Shown here piece by piece: positions 11,345 to 35,710 of a DNA stretch of 64,000 nt; the stretch's first letter is position 1; every line of letters starts with the position of its first letter. The notes under the pieces are model-generated. The model saw only the letters and a program-made list of their open reading frames with translations, had not been told where the DNA came from and did no database searches. Location: positions 36,821,001-36,885,000 of the forward strand of contig NC_080573.1 of NCBI RefSeq assembly GCF_029962835.1. Direction: 5' to 3'. A program made the position numbers and the translations under genes. This DNA is from Magnolia sinica (Eukaryota > Streptophyta > Magnoliopsida > Magnoliales > Magnoliaceae).

Positions 11345-12480
11345 GTTTGGGTAGACCATGAATATGAACTTGGCCTGCCACTTCTTGGACCAGTTGAATA
11401 ACTTGATCGCGATTCAAATGTTGAGGTTTGACCATTGGTGGCAGATCTAGACCTATCGGGTATTATCCCCCATTACAAGACGAATTCCTAGGGAAATGGT
11501 GCCCCCAGGCATTCCTTGATTTCTAACTTTAGGAATGGAGTTTCTAGCCTCCTACTCAAGTCATCTGAAGTTGGAAAGCGGAGGTGCATTCCACATACCC
11601 TATGTCAGAGCAGGATGCATATTCAGTTGTGGGGAGGTATTGGTGATACTAATGCCAAGTTTCCAATAGATTTGATCTCAACAATTTGTTGAGGTGTGTT
11701 AAGGGCCCTCTTGATAAGGATAACCACCATCCGATTCGAGTTATCGATCTAGCTGGCCATTCACCTATTAAAGTTGTCTGCTTGAATTCGTGATTGCTTT
11801 GCTTGAGCTTGCGCTTGCTCTACTTAAGCCCTCCCTTACTTCACAATATACTAGATTCCCATTTGTATAATGCACAACCCAACTGATATCATCTTAAGAG
11901 GATTGCTCCGAGATGAGGATGCCCCCTCCTAGCTTGGAGGATTAAGCATTGGGATTGATAATGAACTCATGAGTTTAGATGTCGGCTGCACCTACATTTC
12001 CCTAAGTGGAGGCAGTGTAAAAGGTGTTGCGGGCTCATTACCCTCAAAAGACTATCGGGTAACTCTTCGACTCATATTTCTAAAGTTAGATCAATTAATT
12101 AGAATAAAATCACACCAGTACGTTTACTAACTCAGGTGTTCTGTCGGGCATGCCAAAAATTATTGCCTATTGGTTTCAAATTCAGTCATGTGTGATATGT
12201 GCGGGTGTACCAGAATCGACTATGCTGCTCGATTCCGACCGAACAACTTTGACCCTAAGTGCCAAGATAGGCATAAATGTCAAACTTGACTGTATATGAT
12301 CAAGATATGAGGATATCGGCCTCCTATTCAGCCACTCATAAGTTGTTTAAGATGATGGAGCAATTACCAGAGGTAAGGTTCGTCTTAAAAAATGGGCTAG
12401 GGTTCGTCCTCAGAAACTGGATTGCACCTTGCGTTTCGTACGAAAGGACTTTCAGATACAAAAGCAAACAAAAAGGAAAC
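11345..12480. other. No gene recognised; probable retroelement debris
   Basis: Only short open frames without family words are seen. Composition and position next to the copia element suggest decayed retrotransposon DNA, but no domain could be read. Confidence 0.4.
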
Positions 12481-14960
12481 ACTTATAATCAATCGCTGGG
12501 AGTAACTACAAAGTAACTTTTTAAAAAAACTACTTCTATTATAATGAAAATCGTCTAACACATGAATGTATACTTGAATTACCACTAAGAATTACAACTA
12601 CTAGATTATTGTTACTCTAATATTATGTTACTGGTTACAATAATCAATGTAAAAGATAAATTATGCTAATAAACATAAATGATAATTGATATATTTGATT
12701 TATTTAATTAAATTGGTATAAGATACTTTGTTTTGTTGTATTTATTATTTATAAACTTTCTTGAGATAACCATATGTATGCTTCTTTCCGCGTTAAATTA
12801 GTTACAACAATCATTTCAGCATTACTCTAACTTTTCGCACCCTTTTTCTATACTTGTCCTAATAAAGCTTGGCTCTCACCCGACCACTTCTTTGAGTTAC
12901 ATGCATTATCTACCTATTAGGAATCATTCTTTCCAAACCATCCTATCCAAATATCCTGCAAGTTCTTATGCATTCTATACACTTGTTATGTAACGAGATA
13001 TGTCCTTAAATCTTACATATACCGTACACTTACCGTTTTCTAACTGGCTCAGGTACACCAGTTTCAACGTCGGGTCAAAGGAGGGGTTTCAATTTTCATT
13101 TATCCAAACGCATTTGAGATTCCAATGCACAACGTTTCATTTACTACGCAAGGATCCTAATCTGCATGCAATCCAGATTTTTCTACCAAGCTATCGCGAT
13201 ATTTTCAAAATCTCGGCTGTGGTTGTCACGTGGCTTGGGACATGTCCTGCATGCGGACGGAGGAAAGAGTCTTTCACGCAGGAAGATCAGTAATATGGTA
13301 GAGCCATCTCTCCAGAGAGCGCATGACATGTTCATGTATCGATCAGGTCCACCCATGGACAGACAGATGGACGGATGGCTACCTTTTTAAATGAAGACTC
13401 ATAAGATAATCATATCCGTTAATTTTCCTATAGTTTATCCAACTGCATGTTTGACCGTTGATTATTTTCATTTTCCACTATGACACTAATGGCCAAATAC
13501 CTGATGGATATGATTTTATAATAAGATCGAAGCTTGATACATAAACCATTCTTCCTAGATGCTGAAAATGCACGGACCTGATTTATACATCATTCTTCCA
13601 ACGTGTCCTTCGGAGAGATGGATCTACCACCTCACTGCTCTACCGGCTGTACCGTATCATCTACTAACCTTTTTCTATTTTTGGTAATTCGGCCCACAGG
13701 AAAACCACACGTCTGTGAGCCGGGAGCCGAGTGTTTTCACACGCACTTCTACACGCGACTACACGTGCAAACTTGGACAATTATCATAACATCCGAACCG
13801 TTCATCTAGTGTAATCATGCTTATGAGTGATCTTCTCCAGATATCAATTCGATCCACTCATCAAATGGGGAGAAATTGTACAAAACAATGCACGGCCTTT
13901 AAGAGGCTTGACAAGTTTTCAATCCGTCCATTATTTTAATTATTGGCTGACATGATTCCAGTCTACGTTATCGATCAAGTAGGTCCCACCTATGCTGGGA
14001 TCAGTTGCCCTGCAGGAAACCGGGCATCCATGCGTGTATAATTCGTAAGTGTGGAAAGGGTACATCGGGGCGAATCAGAACTGTTTTACGCACCACGTAC
14101 GATAATCAATGTTATCTGTGGAACATCCACTCCGACTATCAGATTAGCCAATCGATTATATGACAATTTGGAAAATATTATCCAGATCCAAAATTCAGGT
14201 GGGCCACACCACTCGAAACAATGGGTATAGAACGCCAACCATAAAATAGCGTGTGGGGTCACAATGGTCCGTACATTTCATCAAACCCGTTCATCAGATT
14301 TTTCTCACGAGGATGAAGTATAAATATAAGAACAATGCCTGAAATATATCTCATGATGTCCACACTACGTGAAATTATATGTTCTAGAAGTAATTATACA
14401 CTTATCCCAGTGTAACGGTCCATATAAGTTCTTTATCCTTCTTATATTTTGTATGTACGGTTGAAATGATTTTCTTCGTCTGATTAACGGATTAGATTCT
14501 ACAAAAACAGCATGGAGAGATCCACATAGCTCGGATGATGGACACGCTAGCTAAATCAGGTGTTGGAGACGAGCCCGTTCGATGGGCGCTCCCAAACTTA
14601 CAGAAGGAAGAAATAGGGTTGTCACGTAAATTGTAGAAAGATAGAGGGTAAATTTTAAACCCCTTCCCAAGAAAAGTACACCTGCAGAACATACTCTGAC
14701 ATAACATGTTGAACCATACTACACACACCCGCCAATCATACATCTTTCATGTATTTAAATCAATCTCAACCGTACAAAACATTGACCCAACATAGGATAC
14801 GTCATATCATCCAAAATCGTTCATTCAAATTCATTCATTTTCTTTGACAATTGATCCTTGTCATTTTAAACCGTTCATTCATTTTCCACTACTGTGGAAC
14901 TACGATGAGTGGCTATCCAAAGAAGAACGTACGATATTCTATCTCTGAAAGACTAAAACG
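12480..14960. other. Non-coding DNA upstream of the demethylase gene
   Basis: No convincing gene. It contains scattered GTCCACC/GTGGGCC words typical of this genome's MITEs, for example near 13350 and 14205. The last few hundred bases would be the distal promoter of the gene that starts near 15.05 kb. Confidence 0.45.
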
Positions 14961-14965
14961 TTTGC

Positions 14966-14971
14966 CACGTG
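14966..14971 (+). promoter_or_regulatory. G-box (CACGTG)
   Basis: CACGTG in the context TTGCCACGTGTTT lies 50 bases upstream of the TATA box, a normal position for a bZIP/bHLH site in plant promoters. Use in vivo is inferred. Confidence 0.5.
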
Positions 14972-15004
14972 TTTGATACGCTTATGAAAGAGTACGAATC
15001 TGTG

Positions 15005-15030
15005 ATACTCCTTCGGAGTATTATATACTA
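15005..15030 (+). promoter_or_regulatory. TATA box with adjoining perfect inverted repeat
   Basis: TATATA at 15022-15027 is followed within about 30 bases by a CT-rich start region (CTCGATCTCTTTCTC), as in plant core promoters. Immediately before it ATACTCC-TTC-GGAGTAT (15005-15021) is a perfect 7-bp inverted repeat. The predicted transcription start is about 15050-15060. Confidence 0.6.
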
Positions 15031-15054
15031 CCTCGATCTCTTTCTCGTTGGTTG

Positions 15055-15300
15055 GATTCGTCGATTTCAGTTACAAGCAAAACCGCGTGCGTGTGTGTTT
15101 GTTAGTTGACCCTCTCCCTCTCTCGAAACAAAAGAAAAAGCGAAAAGAAAAAGAAAAAAGAAAAAACAAAGAAATTTCAACGCAAAAATCCAACTTCTCC
15201 CATTTAAGACAGAAGCATTTATCGTATTCTCAAAAAAGAAAAAAATAGAAAAAGAAAAAAAAAAGCTGTCATCATTCAATGAGTTTTAGCTGTTTTTAAG
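15055..15300 (+). other. Predicted 5' leader exon of the demethylase gene
   Basis: After the TATA box the sequence is CT-rich then A-rich, lacks a long ORF, and turns abruptly T-rich at 15301. AAG|GTATCA at 15300/15301 is the favoured donor; CAG|GTAAGA at 15467/15468 is a better consensus match and the alternative. The leader would join to the coding exon at 20653 (acceptor TTTATACAG). Additional small leader exons inside the 5.2 kb intron cannot be excluded, for example after TTTTACAAG at about 16610. Confidence 0.5.
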
Positions 15301-15654
15301 GTATCACATCTTTCCTCTTTTTTATTTTATTTTATTTTTTCTAAAATTTACTATTTATTTTTTATTATTAATATGGCACTTAAATCAAGAAAAGGATAAT
15401 TGGTTTTTTTTTTTTTAAATTTGTGAATTTTGAGCTTTGAGAATTTTATGTGTGAATTTTGTGACAGGTAAGATTTGGGTGGTATTCTGTTGATAGATTT
15501 TGATTGAATCTTTTGGTTTTTTTGGTGGGTTTTGTTGGTTTTTTTTTTTTGGCTATCTTGAATTATCTTTACAACCCTAGATTTTGGTTGAAATTTTATT
15601 ATTTTTGGTCCTTTTTTTTTTTCTTGTTGTGAATTCTTCTGGGGTTTTGGTTTC

Positions 15655-16345
15655 GGTTTTTGGTGAATTGGGTTGTGTTTTAATGTCAAAGATTATGTCT
15701 CTGTTCTGATTTTTGGTAAATCAGCTGTTTTTTTTTTTTTTCAAATAGTTTTATTATTTGAAGATTTTGTTTGGGGTGAATTATTAATTTTGGGTGTTGG
15801 ATGGATTTGGGTTCTTTTTTCATGTCTTAAATCATGCCATTATTCTGACTTTGGAAGATCACATGGTAGGTTGTTTGTCATTTTCCATGATTCTATTATT
15901 TATTTTGTGTTTTCTTTTGTAAATCTCTTACATTGGGGGATCTGTATTTTGGTTTAATTTTGTAATGTTTGGTGAATTGGTTTTTTTTTTTTTTTTTCCA
16001 TATCTGAAATCATGCCATTGTTCTGATTTTGGTAGATCACACTGTGGGTTGTTGGTCATTTCGCATGATTTTATTATTTTTTCTTGTGTGTGTGTGTGTG
16101 TTTCTGTGTTTATTATTATTATTTTTTTCTTTTCTTCTTTTTGGTAAATCTCTAATATTGGGGGGATTTTGATTTTGCTTTATTTTGTAATGTTTGGTGA
16201 ATTGGGTTCTTTTTCCATGTCTTAAATCATGTCATTGTTCTGATTTTGGTAGATCACACAGTGGGTTGTTAGTCATTTTCATGATATTATTATTATTTTA
16301 ATATATCTTATATAGGGGGGATTTTGATTTTGGTTTAATTTTCTA
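15655..16345 (+). repeat. Degenerate tandem repeat of about 180-217 bp in the leader intron
   Basis: The words AAATCATG.CATT.TTCTGA, TTGG.AGATCACA, GTTGTT.GTCATTT and TGGTGAATTGG recur in the same order. Anchors lie at 15829, 16007 and 16224, with a partial unit before (about 15660-15720) and after (to 16345). The units are direct repeats inside the T-rich leader intron. Confidence 0.75.
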
Positions 16346-16756
16346 GTGTTTGTTGAATTGGTGTATTCTGATTTGGTATGACTTTTTTCTTTTTTGGGTT
16401 TCTAATAGTCTGATGAGTAATTAGTTTTTTTTTTCTTTTCTTTTCTCTTTCACATAACGGCATGTTTTGATTAGATCTTTGATGTTGAGATGACTTTACT
16501 TTGAAATTTCTGTAGAAACTAAGTTTTCATGTTTCTGATCTTTGAATTTTCATGGTTTGGATAGATCTCGCTGATTGATTCTTTTCTTTTTGGTGTTTTG
16601 TTTTACAAGGAAAAGAGACAGCTGTTTGGATTATGAGATGTGCAAGAGTTCTCATGGCTGGAAGGAATTTGCGATGGGGAGGTTATATTCAAATCATTCC
16701 CCCTGAACTTATATTTGCCTGCATTAAATCTTTGAAAATTTAGATTTAGCTCAGAT

Positions 16757-16911
16757 CCAAAGTTGATTTTGATGGATTGCAGAATCTATGTTTTGAATCT
16801 GTTGCTTTCCAAAGTTGATTTTGATGGATTGCAGAATCTATGTTTTGAATATGTTGCTTTTCAAAGTTGATTTTGATGGATTGCAGAATCTATGTTTTGA
16901 ATTGTTACTTT
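16757..16911 (+). repeat. 52-bp tandem triplication in the leader intron
   Basis: CAAAGTTGATTTTGATGG and GCAGAATCTATGTTTTGAA repeat exactly at a 52-base period starting at 16757, 16809 and 16861. Differences are confined to a few bases at the unit ends, so the expansion is recent. Confidence 0.9.
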
Positions 16912-18059
16912 CTTACTTAGATCTTTCTCCCATATTCCAAATTACGACTGGAAAATTTTCATCGTGTTAGAACATGAGTCCTTTCCAAGAAACGTTGAAT
17001 GTCTGTAGCTGTCTCAGACTTAGGAATTGGTTCATTTTTTGAGAAAATATGAATGCAAATTTCTTGCCAGTTATGTTACAATATAGGACCTCTCTACCAG
17101 GCAAACACACCAATTCATGTGTGGGTCATCTTATCTTTGCAACCATCTTGGCCTCATTGTCAAGATGGCCGGACACAAAAATCAATTGTCTGCTCATCAA
17201 GACAGGCCATGCATGTTATTGTGGACCGTTAGTAAGTTTTTTATGAAGTATCCATATCATGTGGGGTGGGCCCACCTGATGAGAGGACCAACCGTATTTG
17301 TGCACCAGATCATCTGCATGGTGAGGTCCACATCATGCAATGTTCAAATGGCCCACACATGTACCAAACTGGAGTGTGTACCGTGTTTCAAGGTGCACGT
17401 GGGGGCTACTGAACCTTTGGGTATTGAGTAATGTCTATAGTTTGTACTCATTGAATTGTAGAGTTACTGCACTTTGATGTAAGCAATTCATATGCTAGTG
17501 AAAGGCAAGAGGTGTCGAAGGTCCTAATGATGTGGATGTGTTGATAGGAATGATGCATCTTTCCTATCCTTTTTGTGAAAGACATACATAAATGATAGAG
17601 TTTTGTAGTCAATTCGTCAAGGAGAGTATGCGATACTAACCTACTCTTTGGAAAAGGGCGCAAATGGCTATTGTGCACTATGTAAAGTTGTAAACAGCAC
17701 ACTCGTCAAGTTGAGGAGGCCGTTCTATTTGGAAAGTGCAAAAAGCCAGTCTTCATCAAGCGGAATGGAGAACGTCCATCAAACCAGCCCAAAATTTTCA
17801 GTTGAGTTATAGAAGAAATGATACAAGGCCAATCTTGTTTTCTATATGTGCAATGATGCATCTTCTAATTTGCTGAATTTATATGACCCTATGATCTAGA
17901 TCCCCAAATTTCATCAAACCCAGTCATATCACTAAACCTATACATGTATATTTATCTTTTAGTAAAATAGAGGATTTCATTAGAGAGTGGAAATTCCATT
18001 AGGAGAAAATTCTTAATGGGCGTATTCAGTTTAACAACATCAACTTCAGTAGAAGTGGC

Positions 18060-18282
18060 CAAGGTATTCTGTAATGGTAATCATGGCTGTAATGGCCACC
18101 ATTGTTACAGTTACAGTACAGTATTTTTTTATTTTTTATTTATAAAGAAAACCTGTATCGGGCCTGTAACAGGCCGTTATGGGGCTGTTGCGGGTCATTT
18201 TTCCATAATGGCCTTTACAACCTCGTAGTGCATAATGGTTGCCACCGTTACCGTTGCGTAACAGCTGTTACAACACACTATG
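18060..18282 (+). mobile_element. hAT-like MITE, family A, copy 1
   Basis: A 223-bp element begins CAAGGTATTCTGTAATGG and is built of GTTACGG/CCGTAAC-type words. The 8-base flank GAAGTGGC at 18052-18059 is repeated exactly at 18283-18290, the 8-bp target-site duplication of hAT elements. No coding capacity. It sits in the leader intron of the demethylase gene. Confidence 0.85.
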
Positions 18283-18642
18283 GAAGTGGCAAACAACTAA
18301 TATCACACTCATATCCCGAATGATTGGAGTAACAATTTCAAGCTGGTTGGATGGAAAAGCAATAGCCCGCTCTGTTACACTGAAGGAGGACGATGGCAGA
18401 TCACGAAGCAAAGAACAAAATCAAAACAACATGGTATACAAAACTGCATATTTGCATGGTTCATCATGATGTATGATTTTACCCATGGGAAAAAAACGAG
18501 CAATGAGTTTTCGCCATGCAGAAATATGAAAGTACAATTACCTATAGCAAGATTTTATAGCCACTTGAACTATTTCCATTCAAATGCTAGATGAAGGGGG
18601 GAAAAGTATGGTGGTACTGTTTATAAGTACAAAGGAGACATA

Positions 18643-19198
18643 TAGGCTTTTTGGTTTGGTCCTCCTACAGTTTTTTGTGACACTCAGACAGGGATGGTCC
18701 AATGTGTTCATTGCCAACGTGTTGCACTACTGGGCTCCCCCGAAAGTTTCGGCCTTCGGATAGACTCCCTCCAAAGCCAATCAAAGGTGTTGCCAATGTG
18801 TGCGAGATGTGTATGGCAGATGCTGAGACTGCATATCATCTCTTTATCCAATGCTCGTTTGCTAGGCAAATGTGTAGCTTTTTCAGGATCTTTGACATAT
18901 GCTGGGTGATGCCAGAATCAATCGGGGAGTTATTTTTGCTTTGGCATGAGTGGGACTAGGGAGAAATGTAAAAGCTTTGGTAGATTTTTTATGGGCTATT
19001 TGAGGGGAAAGAAATGTGAGGTGCTTCCACAATGAGTCCCTAAAGGTAGAGGAGGTTTTCTTAAAAGCTCATCTTCTTGTTGTGGAATGGGCTTATTGGA
19101 TCAAATCATTAGAAGATTGTAAATTTTCTTTCTTTGTCTGTAGCCTTTGTGTCATCTTGGCACTTCTTTAATAAAATCATTGTTACTCTTATAAGAAA
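18643..19198 (+). mobile_element. 5'-truncated L1-type LINE with target-site duplication
   Basis: AAAGGAGACATA occurs at 18631-18642 and again exactly at 19199-19210. Between them is the 3' end of an L1 ORF2. It includes the zinc-knuckle-like zf-RVT words NVCEMCMADAE and HLFIQCSFARQ at about 18798-18870, the GELFLLWHEWD word near 18925, and an A-rich tail just before the second duplication. The frame is shifted and has stops. A classic 5'-truncated LINE insertion in the leader intron. Confidence 0.9.
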
Positions 19199-19309
19199 AA
19201 AGGAGACATACAAAGTTGCACTATCTTGGGATTAAACTTATGGGCCATACTATGAAATTTTGGGAGAGAGTGATTGAATAATGACCAAGGCATGAGGCGA
19301 ATGTATTGA

Positions 19310-19840
19310 AAAATTAGTTTGGTTTCATGGTCTTTATTGATTTAGAGAAAGCATACAATGGGGTTCCTTGAGAGTTAATCTGGCGGATGTTGGGAAAGGA
19401 AGGAGTCCCAAAAAGGTATATTAACAATGTTAAGAATATATATGAGGGAGTGTTAATAAATGTGAGGACCACTAGTGGAGAGTAAGGTATTCAATAATAG
19501 TAATGATGGCTATAACAGCCAGCCTTATGACTGTTATGGTATGGGCTACAACGGTCATTATGGCTCCCTTAACAACTGTTATGGCCATACAATGGTAAAA
19601 AAAATAAAATTTAAAAGGAAGAAAATGTATTGGCCCCGTATTGGACTGATATGAATCCGTAACGGCTCATTATGGCTGTTATAGGCAAATTTTTAGAAGC
19701 ACCGCTACAACCCCGTATCGTGTAACAGCTCCCACCATTACCGTTACGTAATGGCTGTTACAGCCACAATGTAACCGATTTTTAATATCATGGTGGAGAT
19801 ACAAGTGAGTTCCCAAGTACTATAGGCTTACACTAGCAGT
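19310..19840 (+). mobile_element. RTE-type LINE reverse transcriptase fragment, split by a MITE
   Basis: VFIDLEKAYNGVP, ELIWRMLGKEGVPKRYINN and VLINVRTTSGE (19330-19480) match the RT of plant RTE LINEs. The protein resumes as GDTSEFPSTIGLH at 19794-19833, after the MITE at 19483-19792. The MITE thus entered an already resident LINE fragment. Stops are present. Confidence 0.8.
19483..19792 (+). mobile_element. hAT-like MITE, family A, copy 2
   Basis: This 310-bp relative of the 18060 element begins TAAGGTATTCAATAATAG and ends GTAACCGATTTTTAATATCATG. Flanks GTGGAGAG (19475-19482) and GTGGAGAT (19793-19800) match at 7 of 8 bases. It is inserted in a LINE RT fragment inside the leader intron. 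Confidence 0.85.
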
Positions 19841-20662
19841 CGATATTGAGCCCATGGTCTGTTGCTGCTAGGCCCCTGCAATTAGGGCGTCATGGATAAG
19901 TTGGTTCCTTGATCAGGTAAACACAATACAAAGAGACTTTCATTCGTGTATGCTCAATGCAGAATGCGCCTTCTATGTACTTCCAAACACAATGCTCTCT
20001 TGAATGTATTCCACTCGAATTGTGGCAGTGAGCCTACTTCCAAATGCATGCTCAATGTTCTGAAATGTTATCTCATAGACTGGATGCATCAAAATGATCA
20101 TATTCACGCAAGTTCTATTGTGAAATACGTCGATTTACATCCGGCAATATACTGTGCAAAATTCACTGTTCACTTTCTTGAAATCTTGACTGAGAATTAC
20201 TTGAACTTGTTTGTATAGGTCTCAAATGTTTGGTATGCACAATATTCTGTACCTTTGGTGCCCATGGTCAAGTGATGCAAACTGCGCCACAGATTAGGGA
20301 TGCCTCAAAACTCTTCCAGATAGGAAAATCCTGACCCTTCAGTATGGTGGCCTACAAACAGATGTTCAGAGAAAAGAACACCTATTCTCCACATTCAATG
20401 CAGAAAAGGAGAAATGTTAAAAGGTTTAGAATTTGGTGCTCTGGGAGATTTCTAAGGCACCCCTAATTCAAAATGGGCCCCTCAGATCAACGGTTTGGAA
20501 CACTAAACTATGTGTCCCGCATGTATGGAAACCTGCACATCATATGACCCTTTAACTCTGCTTCTTCTCTTGGCTTTCTTTTTTCTTGCAAATATTTAAC
20601 GAACATGCATTGTGAAATATAAATATGATTTTTATTTTTATTTTTTATACAGGTGAACATTG

Positions 20663-33084
<12,422 letters not shown>

Positions 33085-33085
<1 letters not shown>

Positions 33086-33103
33086 ATAAAGACAGAGAAT
33101 AAA
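33085..33103 (+). terminator. Candidate polyadenylation signals
   Basis: AATAAA occurs at 33085-33090, overlapping the last base of the stop codon, and again at 33098-33103. T-rich DNA follows at 33190-33235, so cleavage probably falls within the next 100-200 bases. The site is not determined. Confidence 0.5.
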
Positions 33104-33640
33104 GCATGCAATTTGATGCCCGGTGGATGCACTCCTGCACTATTGGACTATCTTTCTTCACCAGAGCTATAACATTCTTTCCTCCAAAGGTAACAAATTT
33201 TCTTTTTTTGTTTTTAGTTTTATTTGATCTAAATTCTTTCGAAGCTCCGTAGCAATCATGCGGATGTCTGGCACTCATATTTGTCATTGTGCCCCTGCTC
33301 ATGATCGTACGGTATCTTTTGGTTTAGACCATTGGAATGCTAACATTGGCTTGTTAGTCATCAGGGCATGATCATATATTGGACTGTTGTCACAAGCCGT
33401 TGACTGGCTGCCGTAGTTGGTTTAGTCATTAATGAGATTAACTGTTGAATTCTAGAGGTCGATATATAATAGGATTTATTGAAATGTAGATGAAGGAAAT
33501 TATTCAAAATTTATGAAATATAGCTGCCATTTTTACTTTTTGTTTGATGTGCCTTAAATATTTGTAGCCTGCAAACCCGGCCAACATGAAAGGAAGACCA
33601 CGATGGGGTATGTACATGCAGTAAATGAATACCTGGAGTA

Positions 33641-33985
33641 ATAATCACCTACAACCGGTTGCAGGTTAGCTTAGCGTGCAACCCATCTCATTTGCCAATG
33701 TATCAGGTGTGTAGACATTCGATCCGTGCAGAAGGTGCCTTCCATCCACTGGCCAAAAAATAGGTTAGTCCACTCGTCACATGGGCTTCACCAAGTATGT
33801 TGAATCAGACCATTGATAGGTCTTATTTAAACCTTCTTTTGTTTCCGTATAGGGTGGTCCATATGATGATCGGAGCAGCCTGATTTATGTGGATGGCTTG
33901 GAGATTCTGCACATGTAATGCATTGTCACATGAGATGGGTTTGTGTTAATCTAACCTAGAACTAGCTGTGGGGTACGGTTCCTCA
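33641..33985. mobile_element. MITE related to 29922-30261
   Basis: ATAATCACCTACAACCGG at the left and inverted GGTTAG..TAA and CCCATCTCAT words on both sides show an inverted-repeat element of about 345 bp just downstream of the demethylase gene. Confidence 0.5.
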
Positions 33986-34900
33986 TAGGTATGGCAAAGG
34001 TTCAGGTTCGGCAAGGTCAGTGTCAGCCCAAGCCCAACCCATTTACTAAATGTGCCAAGAATTCTTGCCTAAACATGATCCATGACCCATTACATTCTGA
34101 CCTGACCCGACCCACTTAAAAATTCATCAAGGCCATCCCCAGCCAACCAGACCCATTTAATTGTAACTGGGTCAGGCTCGACTTACCCAACCCAACCCAA
34201 CCCACCGTGACCGTACTCAGGTTTAAGAATGGAATATGACACAGGCTATGCACCACCTATAGCACAGGTAAGGGATGAAAAAAAAAAAACTTTTCTTCTT
34301 TATTTGGTTGTGGATATTGGGTTGGGTCAGGTAGGTCATCTGGCCCAAACCATTGAAAACGTAAATGGATGGGTCGCGTAGGGTTCAACCCATGCCCTTC
34401 TTAAATGGGTAATATTTCTAGCCTGAGCCTGACCCGCTACTGATTTAGATTGGCACAAACCCACCTCGAAAGCAGGTCGGAACAGTCAACCTGCAGGCTG
34501 ACCCAATCCATTGCCACTCGTTCCTCATATAGGTGTATGCGAGTTGCCTTTTTTTTATTTTTATTTTTATTTTTACTTTATCTATTTCGCTCAAAAAGCT
34601 TCAGACATTCAGCAGTTTTGACATCTTCTGTTTGATGTGCTGGTAGAGATAGCGTGTGTGCTTGATCGAGGGTTCAATCCCTGGTGTTGTTACCTTTCTA
34701 AAAAAAAATAAAAAATCAGCAGTTTCAACATCTTCTGTTAAATAGTACAAATTATGAACCAAATTCTATGATTATGTTATATATATATAAGATGGATTAC
34801 AATTGAACTTAAATCTTATTTGACAAAAACATACACGAATTATAGATTCACTGGAAATGATTGCCAACAGTTTTAGGTTCAGTTGAAGGACTGATGAAAC
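33985..34900. other. No gene; GGGTTGGGTCAGG-type dispersed repeat
   Basis: From about 34000 to 34510 the sequence is full of CCCAACCC/GGGTTGGG words in both orientations (inverted around 34270), so it is probably another MITE. The remainder is AT-rich with no coding signal. Confidence 0.4.
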
Positions 34901-34904
34901 TGAA

Positions 34905-35155
34905 GGTTCATTTGGCAGTGGAATTTAAGGGATTTGCAGGATATGCTGCTTCTTTTATTTATTTATTTATTTATTTATTGTTGTTTGGTAGCAAGGAAAT
35001 AGAGGGATTTGGATTTCAGATGAATCAAAATCTCCCAAAGGAGATCTTTCTGAACTCCCCGCCTCAAAGCAATGATTTCAAATCCACTCAATTCGGGATG
35101 GACTAAAATCCGCCGATTCCACAGGATTTCAATTCCATGCTGCCAAAGGAGCCCT
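34905..35155. mobile_element. MITE with TTTGGCAGC termini, copy 2
   Basis: GGTTCATTTGGCAGTGGAAT at 34905 and ATGCTGCCAAAGGAGCCCT ending at 35155 are inverted relatives. A (TTTA)n run lies inside. Same family as 31740-31946. Confidence 0.7.
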
Positions 35156-35454
35156 GAATTGCACTATTCTGTGAAGAAATGCTTTCATACAATCGTAAAA
35201 GCCAGAATGTTATTTATTCACTGAATTTGATATAGAATGTTCTGAGGATGGTGGACTTATTGTGATTCATAATTATTTTTTTTTTTTCTTTTAGTCAGTT
35301 ATTTATTTCACAAGTTTTCTAGGGTTAGTGGTCCACTTTTTTTTTTTTTTCCTATTTGCTTGATTGAATCTAACCAACTTTGTATATGATCTAATTTGAC
35401 CCAGGACATTGACATGGACCATTCTATAGAGAGGAATGTTCACCGACCACTGTG

Positions 35455-35640
35455 GTTCAAAAACCCTGAATTGACTTGATAACCAGTCAAGTCGAGTCAA
35501 CTCGGCCATCTCTTTACTTGACTGACTTGGTATTTAATAATTAATTTTAAAAAATTTGGGGCCTTGTTCAAAAATCAGGAACTCGGACTCAATTCAGTCG
35601 ACCAATGATTCAAACTCGGAGTCAGCCTAAAATAAATAAA
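35455..35640. repeat. Partial copy of the GTTCAAAAACCC element family
   Basis: GGTTCAAAAACCCTGAATTG followed by CAAGTCGAGTCAACTCGG resembles the left end and interior of 30476-30934. The right end is not recognisable. Confidence 0.4.
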
Positions 35641-35710
35641 TAAAGGAAAAAATGAACCATATAAAACAAGGAATCGAGCTTTATTATATCATTTCCAAAT
35701 AAGATAAAGA

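Larger units (their letters stand above)
7795..11345 (-). mobile_element. Decayed Ty1/copia retrotransposon
   Basis: Read on -, integrase, reverse transcriptase and RNase H follow in copia order from 11.3 down to 9.6 kb. At the low-coordinate end, 7800-8300 looks like LTR: TTAGAGGGAGGGGGGTTGAATAGG near 7808, and TAGTGGTTCGGC near 8070, both common in plant copia LTRs. Gag and protease were not found, and the 11.3 kb end has no recognisable 5' LTR. The element lies tail to tail with the Tat element. Confidence 0.8.

Noticed and set aside
15067-15279. Phe- and Lys-rich frames over 15.05-15.28 kb
   Set aside because: They come from the CT- and A-rich leader of the demethylase transcript. Low-complexity composition explains them.
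15351-16147. Lys/Gln-rich and Phe-rich frames in the T-rich stretch
   Set aside because: Homopolymer composition of the leader intron, not protein coding.
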